In this document: one piece after another, positions 17,537-26,082 of the stretch
Layout of the letters: every line of letters begins with the position of its first letter
How positions within the stretch are numbered: the first letter of the stretch is position 1
NCBI GenBank assembly: GCA_023430365.1
Contig: JAEZAS010000510.1
Span: 1 to 62,231, forward strand
Direction: 5' to 3'
Length of the DNA: 62,231 nt
Origin: Planctomycetota bacterium
GTDB lineage: Bacteria; Planctomycetota; Planctomycetia; Pirellulales; Pirellulaceae
Translations under genes and position numbers: made by a program
Notes under the pieces: generated by a model
Databases searched by the model: none
What the model was told of the DNA's origin: nothing
Seen by the model: only the letters and a program-made list of their open reading frames with translations

Positions 17537-17764
17537 CTACGCCCAGTCAAATCCGGTGCGTCTCTTCATCCGTTCTTCGTAGTTGCCGAGCAGACCGCCG
17601 ATGACGTCCCAACGATCGGTGCGGCGAACTTCGATGTCTCCCTGCTCATTCACGCGGATGATTGTATCGTCGTAAATGCCGGCGGCGGATAGATCGTCAA
17701 TGTGCAGTTCGTCGTCGCTCACAATGTCCTTGAGCGTCTTGCCAGTCATTTCGATGAACTTCAT
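17537..17764 (-). CDS. Small conserved-looking protein, function unknown
   Basis: A 75-residue protein beginning MKFIEMTGKTLKDIV with acidic and mixed content, no membrane segment and no cysteines. The ATG at 17764 and tight fit between the thermonuclease stop and the next region suggest a real gene. I do not recognise the family. It lies convergent to the thermonuclease gene (9 bp apart). Confidence 0.65.
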   Translation of the reverse strand: MKFIEMTGKTLKDIVSDDELHIDDLSAAGIYDDTIIRVNEQGDIEVRRTDRWDVIGGLLGNYEERMKRRTGFDWA

Positions 17765-17890
17765 GCCTCATCTCCATCCGCATTCAAGGGCTTGCCAATC
17801 ATTGTTCCGTCCGCATCTTATCACAGCCCACTCATGCCTTCCACGCAAAACGGCGACAGTCGGACGCCCCTTCGAACACTGCGACTGTTT

Positions 17891-18763
17891 CTATCGTTGC
17901 GGTGGAGCAATACGGTACATGTCCTCGCCGCGGCGGCGTGTTCGATGGTACTTGCGGCGGCGAATGACCGACGCGGGTTCTTCGACCCGTCCCACGCCAA
18001 TGCTGTAGTCGACGATCTGAAGTGTGCTCCTCCGTGTCACCTCGCCCTGAGAATCGTGTTCAGCCGCAGCGTGGCTAACGACGCCCCCCGGAACGTCATC
18101 ACAGTGCATTTCCACAGTGACGCTGGTCCCGCGGCTGTGCTTCTTTACGGTCTTTACCACCGTAGTGGATTTGATTTCTCCGAGTACGTTGTGAGGCAGT
18201 TCGAGAGCGACGACCTCGACGATCGTTCGAAACGACTTGGCATCCGTTTCATGCTCCGACACGGTTTCCCGGCGGAGCTGATACGGGGGGACCTGTGGCG
18301 AATAATAAACCGTACTAAGCACTTTCCGCCCATCTTCGTCGAAGCGGAACTGCAATTGCTCAACGTTGAGCGATTTGCCATTCAGCTGCAGCTGTGCTTC
18401 GCCTATCCGCTCCATAGTTGCCCGCTGCTGCTCACTTTCGCCCCAATACCCGTGTTTGACGACCTGAGTTTGCGTGGGAAACCGCTTGCCGGCGACTTCC
18501 ACCGAGACATCGACCCGCAGGGTATAAGTATCGTCGCTCACTTCGATCAAGGTGCTGCGAGTCTCTGTGGTAGTGATGTTGGTGACGTCCCCACGTACGT
18601 TGAGTGTCTCACCTATGACGCGCACTGTCTTCCAAGATCCGATGGGGAATTTGGCCCAGGGATGTTGCTCATGCGGCGGCAAAGGCTCTTGAGCGGCGCA
18701 CGGCAGTGCCGACAGCAGACAGACTGCCATCGCCAGCCAGGGGGTTCGACGCGCGCTCAACAA
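17891..18763 (-). CDS. Exported protein of unknown function
   Basis: About 290 residues with a signal peptide (hydrophobic stretch WLAMAVCLLSALPCAA, cleavage before QEP). The mature part is predicted beta-rich, with alternating segments such as TLNVRGDVTNITTTETRS and TYTLRVDVSVEVAG. The C-terminus is very basic (RRRKYHRTRRRG). TTG at 18763 is chosen because GGAG lies eight bases upstream; TTG at 18793 or the internal ATG that begins MAVCLL are alternatives. No family is recognised. It shares the strand with selA but is separated by 165 bp. Confidence 0.7.
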   Translation of the reverse strand: MLSARRTPWLAMAVCLLSALPCAAQEPLPPHEQHPWAKFPIGSWKTVRVIGETLNVRGDVTNITTTETRSTLIEVSDDTYTLRVDVSVEVAGKRFPTQTQVVKHGYWGESEQQRATMERIGEAQLQLNGKSLNVEQLQFRFDEDGRKVLSTVYYSPQVPPYQLRRETVSEHETDAKSFRTIVEVVALELPHNVLGEIKSTTVVKTVKKHSRGTSVTVEMHCDDVPGGVVSHAAAEHDSQGEVTRRSTLQIVDYSIGVGRVEEPASVIRRRKYHRTRRRGEDMYRIAPPQR

Positions 18764-18928
18764 GTTGCCAACTCCAAGGACTCCGCGATCCAACGCCGAT
18801 CGCGGGGTAACCCTGAAGTCTAGTTGCGCGCGGGGCGAGATACGACTGCGAGGGAAGGGAGAGGTTGGCTTGTGAGGACGGTGGACCAGGCGGCGTGTCG
18901 CTGGCGCCGGTTGTGATGGTTCGCCCGG

Positions 18929-20356
18929 CTACTTTGCGGGTTGTTCCGGCGCCATTTCGGAGGGCACACCTGCGGATTGTGAGAGCAGCTGAAATGCGGT
19001 GACGATTTCCTGATCGTGCCGCGGTCGTACGCTACGGAGGTCGATCAGCAAGCGGCCCCGTCCAAGTCGGCCGACAATAGAGGGAGTCCCCGCTTCGAGC
19101 CTTGTGGCGAGCTGTTCCACCGAACCTTCGGCCGGCGTGACGGCTACGCACCAAGTGACCAGCCGATGTCGCGGCAACTCGGCCCCGGCCACGTAGGTCT
19201 CATCTTCGACAGCGCTTGCCCCAGCAACCGCGCTAGTGGCCTGAAGTTGGGGCGCCAGCCGTTCCGCGCGGTGCTTCAGGTTTTCCAGGGGAGTGGAAAG
19301 CAAAGTCAGCAACGGAATGCTACGTTCCGCCAACTCGAGCGATTGGTATAGCTCCAAAGTCGCATGTAATCCCGACAGCGTCAGCTTGTCCGCTTCTAGC
19401 GCGCGAGCCAGCGGATGCTCAGCAAGTCGATCGAGAATCGCTTTTCGGCCGACCAAGATCCCGCAGGGAGGTCCTCCGACGAGTTTATCGGCGCAGAAGA
19501 GGACCACATCCGCACCCGCCGTAACGAGGTCGGCTACCACAGGCTCCCCGATCACACCATAGCGGTTGAAGTCGACCAATGTCGCGGCGCCGGCCTCATA
19601 TACGAGCGCCAGGTTCATTCGTCGAGCGAACTGCGAGAGTTCTGGCAAAGCAATGGACTGTACATCGCCCAATTGCTGGAAGTTGCTCGGATGTACGCGA
19701 AGAATGACCGCCGTCTGCCCGGTGATCGCCCCTCCGAAGTCGTCCAATGTGCAACGATTCGCCGCCCCGACCTCCCGGAGCATGGCTCCTGCAGCAGCAA
19801 CTGCATCCACGACTCGGTAGCCATCTCCGGTATCAATCAACTCCTGTCGCGGCGCGATCACCTCACGACAACCAGCGAGAGCAGCAATCGCTAACAGGTT
19901 TGCCGAAGCCCCGCTGTTCACCACCAGCGCCGCCTCCGCGCCGGACAATTGGGCTAAGAGTCGCTCGACGCTGCTATTGCGCCCTCGCTTGGTGCTAGTA
20001 GCCGGCCCCATGGTGCTTGCATAGTTTCCTCCCAGCATTGCAATCGCCTGCAGGGCTTCATCCGCCAGCGGCGGTCCGCCTAGTGCGGGGTGGATCAAAC
20101 TTCCCGTAGCGTTCACCGCAGGTCGCAAGGCGCGGTGTCCACCCGATGCGATCCATTTCGCGATTCGCTCGGCAAGCTCGTTGGGGCTGGGTACATTCAT
20201 TCCGGACGCGTTTTGGACGTCGGTCCGCAGCCGTTCCAGGAAGCTTCGAACCCCTGAAGTGACCACCGATTGGTTCACCTGGCGGACCAACGACTTGAGC
20301 GGTGGGCTCTCCAGCAACTCATTGACAGTAGGAAGGTTGCGCAGCACGTTCGACAT
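18929..20356 (-). CDS. selA: L-seryl-tRNA(Sec) selenium transferase
   Basis: PLP enzyme that converts seryl-tRNA(Sec) to selenocysteinyl-tRNA(Sec) using selenophosphate. The 475-residue protein has the SelA N-terminal domain (LRNLPTVNELLESPPL), the NATGSLIHPALGGPPL segment, the SGASANLLA turn and the PLP-lysine region FCADKLVGGPPCGILVG. The ATG at 20356 starts exactly at the usual SelA N-terminus; 75 further upstream codons in frame have no family similarity. Length is normal. SelB, SelD and tRNA-Sec are not in this window. Confidence 0.92.
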   Translation of the reverse strand: MSNVLRNLPTVNELLESPPLKSLVRQVNQSVVTSGVRSFLERLRTDVQNASGMNVPSPNELAERIAKWIASGGHRALRPAVNATGSLIHPALGGPPLADEALQAIAMLGGNYASTMGPATSTKRGRNSSVERLLAQLSGAEAALVVNSGASANLLAIAALAGCREVIAPRQELIDTGDGYRVVDAVAAAGAMLREVGAANRCTLDDFGGAITGQTAVILRVHPSNFQQLGDVQSIALPELSQFARRMNLALVYEAGAATLVDFNRYGVIGEPVVADLVTAGADVVLFCADKLVGGPPCGILVGRKAILDRLAEHPLARALEADKLTLSGLHATLELYQSLELAERSIPLLTLLSTPLENLKHRAERLAPQLQATSAVAGASAVEDETYVAGAELPRHRLVTWCVAVTPAEGSVEQLATRLEAGTPSIVGRLGRGRLLIDLRSVRPRHDQEIVTAFQLLSQSAGVPSEMAPEQPAK

Positions 20357-20639
20357 CGAAGTTTCCTCACAGGTTTTGCGCCAGCCTAACCGCGGGGGAC
20401 GGCAATCGCAATTGGCCGACCACCTACGGCTAGGCTGGGGCGCGGAGGGGTTGGTTCGAACGCAAATTGCCGCCAGTCGACGACCAACTGCCCTACGCTG
20501 GTCTTGCGTGTCGCATTTCGTCTTATAAAATTGATTGAGTTGGCCGCCACGACGTCGGCCGACTGAGGCGATGTCGCCCAACTAACGATGTCAACGGATT
20601 GCGGGCCGCATTGGCGGCCTTTGCCTGAGGAGGTTTGCT

Positions 20640-20822
20640 TTGCTTACTGAAGCTGAAGTCCAGAGAAGCTTCCGGAACCTCTTTAAGAGCAAGGATGTGC
20701 CGCCCGAAACGTTCGAGCGTGCGGAGGCCTTGCTTGATGAGTTGCGAGCCGAAAGCCCCCTGCGGCACCGGCTGAGCGTTGAACTCGAAGAGATCCGCAA
20801 GCTGCACGCGACGCGCGCCTAG
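20640..20822 (+). CDS. Small helical protein with strong ribosome-binding site
   Basis: Sixty residues from a TTG start, preceded by GAGGAGG at 6-7 nt spacing, which is the best Shine-Dalgarno in this part of the window. The protein is fully helical in character and charged (VQRSFRNLFKSKDVPPETF, then two helices). No family is recognised. An overlapping minus-strand frame is treated as a shadow. It lies between selA (divergent) and the BBP7 gene (convergent). Confidence 0.6.
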   Translation: MLTEAEVQRSFRNLFKSKDVPPETFERAEALLDELRAESPLRHRLSVELEEIRKLHATRA

Positions 20823-20960
20823 CCAGACTTTTTGGCGCGAGCGTGACGGTCATGGCTCACCTGCCATTGCCCCGTTTGCTCGTGGTAAACCCGGCAGCAA
20901 TTTGGAGGCCTGAGGCGGCACACATCGATCTTCGAACTCCGCCCGGCAACTCCGAGCTTC

Positions 20961-21012
20961 AAAACAAAAAGGGCCGTAGGCCGCGGATTCTGTCCGCAGC
21001 CTACGGCCCTTG
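20961..21012 (-). terminator. Rho-independent terminator of the BBP7 gene
   Basis: A long stem formed by GGGCCGTAGGCCGCGGA (20971-20987) and its near-complement TCCGCAGCCTACGGCCC (20993-21009). On the minus strand it is followed by TTTTTGTTTT. It begins about 25 nt after the BBP7 stop codon. On the plus strand a shorter T run (21013-21017) could make it bidirectional. Confidence 0.88.
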
Positions 21013-21035
21013 GTTTTTCGCATGTTCAGCTCTGC

Positions 21036-22256
21036 TTAACGGTTCATCGTCAAGCCGAATGTGACGCCACCCATGATGACGTCCTGGTCGGTGAAATCGG
21101 TCGGGCTGTTGCTGCGGGCGACACCTTGGCCGATATCCATCAGGGTGAAACCGACGCGGATTGAAATGTCCCGAGTGATTTCGTAGGCCGCTTCACCGCG
21201 AATTTCGCCACCCCAGACAAATTCGGCATTGTCCTCGTAGGTGCGGTTTTTCTCGATGAGTTCGGTGACCAACGTTTCCGCCGGAGCCACCGAGTTCCAA
21301 ATCGAGTAGCGGCGAGTCTGTTGGGCCGTGAAGAACTGCCAGTTCTGCATCGCAAAGGCCCGCATTTCGGTCGACAAGTGCCAGTGACCGTAGGTCTTGC
21401 TCAGGCGGAAGCCGATCTGCGGCCCGAGCATGTTGTTCTCCCAGCGGGTCTTGTCGATGATGTAGATTTCCGAAGGACCGGTGGCCGTCTCGAATACGGG
21501 GAACGAGTCACCCACCGGCGGCGGGACGGCCTGCTGATAGCGAGCGTAACGGTCGCGTCGCACAATGTCATTGAAGATCATGTAGCGAACACCGATCATT
21601 GGCTCGAACACGCCACCGTTGTGGAACTCCTTGCGGCGCCAAGCCCGGTTCAGTTCGAACGACGAGAAGGTCGCATTGTTGATGCTCTGCGTGATCATGT
21701 AGTCGCGCGGATTGCGGTCCTGGATTGGGAAGACCACTTCTGTTGGTTCAAGCGGCGGCCCTTCCTCGTTGATCGGCGACACCCGCTCTTGTCGGGTCAC
21801 CAGGTTTTCGTTGGGACCGCTGATGCTCCAAGCCACCATGTTCCAGCCGACCTTGTCTTCGGTCATGTAGCCGAAATCGAGGCGATTGCCCCAGGTGAAG
21901 TCGCCTTCCCAGGGGGACCAAAGGCTGCCTAGGCTGTCCTGTTGCCCCGGGATGACCACGTCCGGTGGCAGCGGAGGATCAACATCGTTGACATCGATGT
22001 TTGGAGTGTTGTTGCCTTCCGGCCGCGAGACATTGATGTACAAGCGGTCGTAAGTGGCGTAAAAGCCCGTATTCGGAGGCTCACCGCCGCCGAACTCGCT
22101 CACTTCAGCCGGAGCAAAGAATTGCAGATCCGGATTGAAGTAGTCGGGCTCGATGAATGGCTGGAACTGCGGGTGCTCGGCACGCGCCGCATTGGTCAGC
22201 CATACGACCGCCAACAGGGCGGCGGCCAGGCACGAGATCGATCGAGTCAGCGACAT
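21036..22256 (-). CDS. BBP7-family outer-membrane beta-barrel protein
   Basis: A 406-residue exported protein with a clear signal peptide (SCLAAALLAVVWLTNAARA, cleavage before EHPQ). The mature part has alternating aromatic strands typical of outer-membrane barrels, such as GNRLDFGYMTEDKVGWNMVA, YGHWHLSTEMRAFAMQNW and the closing DVIMGGVTFGLTMNR. This matches the putative beta-barrel porin 7 family found widely in planctomycetes. Transport specificity is unknown. It has its own strong terminator and appears monocistronic. Confidence 0.85.
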   Translation of the reverse strand: MSLTRSISCLAAALLAVVWLTNAARAEHPQFQPFIEPDYFNPDLQFFAPAEVSEFGGGEPPNTGFYATYDRLYINVSRPEGNNTPNIDVNDVDPPLPPDVVIPGQQDSLGSLWSPWEGDFTWGNRLDFGYMTEDKVGWNMVAWSISGPNENLVTRQERVSPINEEGPPLEPTEVVFPIQDRNPRDYMITQSINNATFSSFELNRAWRRKEFHNGGVFEPMIGVRYMIFNDIVRRDRYARYQQAVPPPVGDSFPVFETATGPSEIYIIDKTRWENNMLGPQIGFRLSKTYGHWHLSTEMRAFAMQNWQFFTAQQTRRYSIWNSVAPAETLVTELIEKNRTYEDNAEFVWGGEIRGEAAYEITRDISIRVGFTLMDIGQGVARSNSPTDFTDQDVIMGGVTFGLTMNR

Positions 22257-22608
22257 GGTTGGATTCCACCTTCAGGCTTCGCTTGCACTTCCGCTCTGCC
22301 GTTTTGTGAGGACGACAGTCGGGCTGCGGAGAGACCATTTCCGCTCGTGACGGTAGTATCGGATTTGCCGCCAGCGGAAGTTGAGTAAGAAAGGAAGCTC
22401 GTTCCGGAAATTCCGCCTGTAGGGTCCTAAAGCTTAACCGCCGACCCGTCACGTCATTAGGCCGCCGCGGACAACTCCAGGGTGAAAGGGCGATCCAGTC
22501 AGGCGTGAAGCGCGGATTTTGCCCTCAACCCCTTACGGCACTATACTTTGGCAGTTTCGTGTCCTTCGCGCCTTGTCCTCCAAGCGCCCATCCGCGGAGC
22601 GATGATCA
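22257..22608. other. Divergent intergenic region BBP7 / TraB
   Basis: About 350 bp. A good sigma-70 type promoter for the TraB gene is annotated separately at its right end. I could not pick out the BBP7 promoter with confidence, and there is no coding signal. Confidence 0.45.
22519..22547 (+). promoter_or_regulatory. Sigma-70 type promoter of the TraB-family gene
   Basis: TTGCCC (22519-22524), a 17-bp spacer, then TATACT (22542-22547). The predicted start point is near 22554, 55 nt before the ATG. The same -35 hexamer with the same spacing occurs before the SRP RNA gene. Confidence 0.6.
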
Positions 22609-23586
22609 ATGGCCATCTGCCGACTGCTAGCACTAGGACTTCTGTTTCTAGCCGCTTGTTTTTCAACACTACGGCTCTGGGCGCAGGAACCGAAAACGGC
22701 GACCGCCCCTCTGGCGAAGGAGCAGTCGACCGCGAAAGAAGGCGCCAACCAGGAAGAGCTGGAAAAGGATAAGAAGAAAACAAAGTTTATCCGCGTCCGG
22801 CGGGATTCGGACGACCAGCCGCTGGCGTTAGAAACGGCTGTCGTACGCTATGCCCCTGCCGATGGCTCTGGAAAGGGGTTCGTCGATCTGATCGGCGCCG
22901 TGCACGTTGGGGACCAGGCCTACTACGACCAGCTCAACAAGCTCTTCACCGAGTACGACGTCGTGCTCTATGAACTGGTCGCCCCACCAGGCGCCAAGAT
23001 TCCTAAGGGAGGCCGTAACGGCAAGGCGAGCGGACACCCAGTCGGGGCGATGCAGGACGGGTTGAAGTCGATCCTCGACCTCGAGCACCAACTCGATCGT
23101 GTGGACTATACCGTGGACAATTTCGTGCACGCCGACATGTCGCCCGAAGAATTCAGCAAGACCATGACCGACCGGGGCGAGAGCTTCATGCAGATGTTCT
23201 TCCGCATGATGGGGCAAGGCGCAGCTCAGCAGGCGACCGGCGGGTCGAACGACATGGCCATGCTCATGGCTTTGTTCTCGCGTGACCGGGCGCAGCGGAT
23301 GAAGATTGCGATGGCTGAGCAGTTCGAGAACCTGGACGGGCAGATGGCGGCTCTGAATGGCCCGGAGGGTTCCACCATCATCACGGAGCGAAATCGGAAG
23401 GCGTTCGAAGTGCTCGAAAAGCAGCTCAAGGAGGGAAAAACCAAGATTGGTGTCTTCTACGGGGCTGGCCATCTTCCCGATATGGAAGACAGGCTCGAAA
23501 ACGACTTCAAGATGAAGCGTGCGGACGGGCAAGAGCGTTGGCTGGAGGCCTGGTCGCTCGCGCCCAAAAAAGCACCCGACAAATAA
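22609..23586 (+). CDS. Exported TraB/GumN-family protein
   Basis: A 325-residue protein with a signal peptide (LLALGLLFLAACF, cleavage near WAQEP). It is followed by a Lys/Glu-rich linker and a TraB/GumN-like domain. Family marks are LIGAVHVGDQAYYDQL, the VVLYELV strand, and the C-terminal IGVFYGAGHLPDME. These carry the conserved GxxH and GHLP histidines that suggest metallo-hydrolase chemistry, as proposed for Tiki/TraB proteins. The central helical region is Met-rich (MQMFFRMMGQG). It has its own promoter and no obvious operon partner. Confidence 0.85.
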   Translation: MAICRLLALGLLFLAACFSTLRLWAQEPKTATAPLAKEQSTAKEGANQEELEKDKKKTKFIRVRRDSDDQPLALETAVVRYAPADGSGKGFVDLIGAVHVGDQAYYDQLNKLFTEYDVVLYELVAPPGAKIPKGGRNGKASGHPVGAMQDGLKSILDLEHQLDRVDYTVDNFVHADMSPEEFSKTMTDRGESFMQMFFRMMGQGAAQQATGGSNDMAMLMALFSRDRAQRMKIAMAEQFENLDGQMAALNGPEGSTIITERNRKAFEVLEKQLKEGKTKIGVFYGAGHLPDMEDRLENDFKMKRADGQERWLEAWSLAPKKAPDK

Positions 23587-24050
23587 CCTGCCACGGCGAC
23601 GACGGTTTTTCGCCGGAAGTTCCTGACCGCACCGAACGCCGCGGTGATGCTCGCCGTTAAGGAGAGGCTCGCTGGGTGTTTCTCTTGGCTCGTCAGCGGG
23701 CGGTGCAACTGTGGACGAACTTGATGCCGAAACATCACTCCGCCGCCGAGATTGACGGTCTGCTTCGCTACGCGGCTTCTTCAGCTACGTCTAGGTAGCT
23801 CGGTTAGCACTCCAATTTCCGTAACCGCTCGACCAAGCGCAATTCCGACGGTGGGCGGTCGTCCGGCGGTCAATTGGCCGCCGTTCCGGATCGACCGCCC
23901 GGGATAACGGCGAATTTGAAGTTTGCAAGCGTCGGAGGTTGCGGAACTTACGACGGGAAGAGGTAGCGAACTGCTTCTGAGGCTATGGGTATGGAATGTG
24001 CTTAGGGGTGTGGAAACCTCTGAGCGACTTCCCTGCCCGGATGCTGCCAA
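23587..24050. other. Intergenic leader region upstream of glgE
   Basis: A 464-bp region without a credible gene. It contains a strong imperfect inverted repeat at 23853-23900 (listed separately). I could not define a promoter. The length suggests regulation of the downstream glucan operon. Confidence 0.45.
23853..23900. repeat. Long inverted repeat upstream of glgE
   Basis: Arms GGGCGGTCG and CGACCGCCC at the ends, then TCCGG paired with CCGGA, and further partial pairing inward. This forms a stem of about 18-20 pairs around the centre CAATTG. No T run follows on either side, so it is not a typical intrinsic terminator. It lies about 150 bp before the glgE start. Confidence 0.6.
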
Positions 24051-26042
24051 ATGAAGCCGCTACCCGAACTCGTTCCCTCGCGTGTAATTGTCGAGGGGCT
24101 AGATCCCGAAATCGACGATGGCCGGTTCCCTATTAAGCGCACCGTCGGCGAAGAAGTAGTCGTCAGCGCCGACGTTCACACCGACGGTCATGAAGTGCTG
24201 GCCGCGGTGCTGCGTTATCGCCCAGAGAGCTTGGACGAGTGGACCGAGCTACCTATGTCGCCGATCGGCAATGATCGCTGGTCGGCTACCTTCATCGTGA
24301 CCCAACAAGGCTGGTACGAGTACACCGTCCAGGCCTGGATCGATGAATTCACCACTTGGCGGCGGGACCTGCAAAAGAAAATCGACGCCGGGCAGGACGT
24401 CCACAGCGAACTGCTCGAAGGGGCGGAACTGGTGCGTCGCGCGAGTCGCCGAGCCGAAGGGCCCGATGGCGATTGGCTCCTCGGGCAAGCTGAACGCATC
24501 GAAAACGGGGAGCAAGCTTCCCAAGTAAGAGCGGCACTCGATCCAATACTCTCCGCAATTATGGGACGGCACACAGACCGTCGCTACGGAATCACTCACG
24601 ACCGCACGCTGCGGGTTTGGGTCGACCGAGAGCGGGCTCGCTTCGGAACGTGGTACGAACTGTTTCCCCGCTCGACAGCCGATGAGCCGGGGCGGCATGG
24701 GACTTTTCGCGATGTGGAGAAACGGCTTCCTTATATAGCCGAGATGGGCTTTGACGTTCTCTATCTGCCCCCGATTCATCCGATTGGCCGAGCGTTTCGT
24801 AAGGGCCCGAACAACACACTAAACGCCGGTCCCAACGAAGTTGGCAGCCCCTGGGCGATCGGCGGTTCGGAAGGCGGGCACAAATCGATTCATCCCCAAT
24901 TGGGCTCGTTCGACGATTTCGACCACCTGCTCACGGCAGCACGCCAGTTCGGCATTGAGTTGGCGATGGACATTGCCTTTCAGTGCTCGCCTGATCATCC
25001 CTACGTAAAGGAGCATCCGCAGTGGTTCAAGCATCGGCCGGACGGGACGATTAAATACGCCGAAAACCCGCCGAAAAAATACCAGGATATCTATCCGCTC
25101 AATTTCGAGTGTGATGACTGGCAGAATCTTTGGCGAGAACTACTCAAAGTCGTCATGTTCTGGGCCGACCGAGAGGTCCGCATCTTTCGCGTCGACAACC
25201 CGCACACCAAACCCTTTCGCTTCTGGCAATGGCTCATCGCCAGTGTGCAGGAAACCTATCCAGACGCCATTTTCCTCGCCGAGGCGTTCACGCGCCCCAA
25301 GGTGATGAAGTTTCTGGCCAAAGCTGGATTCACCCAGTCGTACTCGTATTTCACCTGGCGCAATTCCCGCTGGGAAATCACCGAGTACTTTACCGAGCTC
25401 ACGCAGACCGAGGTCCGCCACTACATGCGGCCGAACCTATTTGCAAATACGCCCGACATCCTTCCCGAGTACCTGCAACACGGAGGCGCCGCGGGATTCC
25501 AAATTCGGCTCATTTTGGCCGCCACTCTCGGGGCAACGTATGGACTGTATGGGCCGCCCTTTGAAACGTTCGAGTCGATCGCCCGTCCAGGGGCCGAAGA
25601 GTACATCGACAACGAAAAATACCAGCTGCGTCAATGGCAATGGGACCAGCCGAATGTCTTCCGTGAGCTGATTGCGTTGGTGAATCGAGCCCGGCGGGAA
25701 AACCCGGCTCTGCAATATGACCACCGACTGCGATTCCATTCCACGGACAACGATCAAATCCTCTTCTACAGCAAGTCGACGCCTGACTTGTCGAACGTAG
25801 TGCTCGTGGTCGTCAACGTCGATCCGCATCACACGCAGTCGGGATATGTGCACGTGCCGCTCGACCAGCTCGGGTTGTCGGGCGCCGACTCCTACCAGGT
25901 GCAGGACCTGCTCACCGGGGCCCATTTTCTGTGGCAGGGTGAGCGAAACTTCATCGCCCTCGATCCCAAAGTAGCCGCGGCCCACATCCTGCGTCTGAGA
26001 CGAAAGACACGAACCGAACGCGACTTCGACTACTTCATGTAA
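24051..26042 (+). CDS. glgE: Alpha-1,4-glucan:maltose-1-phosphate maltosyltransferase
   Basis: Extends alpha-1,4-glucans using maltose 1-phosphate. The 663-residue protein has the N-terminal domain N/S typical of GlgE (residues ~1-180) and a GH13_3 catalytic barrel. Catalytic residues are present: the nucleophile Asp in IFRVDNPHTKPF, the acid/base Glu in FLAEAFTRP, and the third Asp in FANTPDILPEYL. The KxxKxYxDI segment (NPPKKYQDIYPLN) is also canonical. It is first of three tightly spaced genes (20-40 nt to the next), giving the order glgE, treS-mak, glgB of the GlgE pathway. Confidence 0.96.
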   Translation: MKPLPELVPSRVIVEGLDPEIDDGRFPIKRTVGEEVVVSADVHTDGHEVLAAVLRYRPESLDEWTELPMSPIGNDRWSATFIVTQQGWYEYTVQAWIDEFTTWRRDLQKKIDAGQDVHSELLEGAELVRRASRRAEGPDGDWLLGQAERIENGEQASQVRAALDPILSAIMGRHTDRRYGITHDRTLRVWVDRERARFGTWYELFPRSTADEPGRHGTFRDVEKRLPYIAEMGFDVLYLPPIHPIGRAFRKGPNNTLNAGPNEVGSPWAIGGSEGGHKSIHPQLGSFDDFDHLLTAARQFGIELAMDIAFQCSPDHPYVKEHPQWFKHRPDGTIKYAENPPKKYQDIYPLNFECDDWQNLWRELLKVVMFWADREVRIFRVDNPHTKPFRFWQWLIASVQETYPDAIFLAEAFTRPKVMKFLAKAGFTQSYSYFTWRNSRWEITEYFTELTQTEVRHYMRPNLFANTPDILPEYLQHGGAAGFQIRLILAATLGATYGLYGPPFETFESIARPGAEEYIDNEKYQLRQWQWDQPNVFRELIALVNRARRENPALQYDHRLRFHSTDNDQILFYSKSTPDLSNVVLVVVNVDPHHTQSGYVHVPLDQLGLSGADSYQVQDLLTGAHFLWQGERNFIALDPKVAAAHILRLRRKTRTERDFDYFM

Positions 26043-26082
26043 GCGAACCCATATACGCCCCATGTGGTCGGAGAGAGCAGCC

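Noticed and set aside
20453..20470. GGTTCGAA tRNA-like T-loop sequence
   Set aside because: No acceptor, D or anticodon stems can be formed around it; no tRNA gene is present.
18929..20581. Longer SelA start
   Set aside because: The 75 extra residues have no SelA similarity, whereas ATG 20356 starts at the conserved N-terminus.
20523..20807. Minus-strand frame opposite the 60-residue gene
   Set aside because: No ribosome-binding site, and the plus-strand frame has a strong one.
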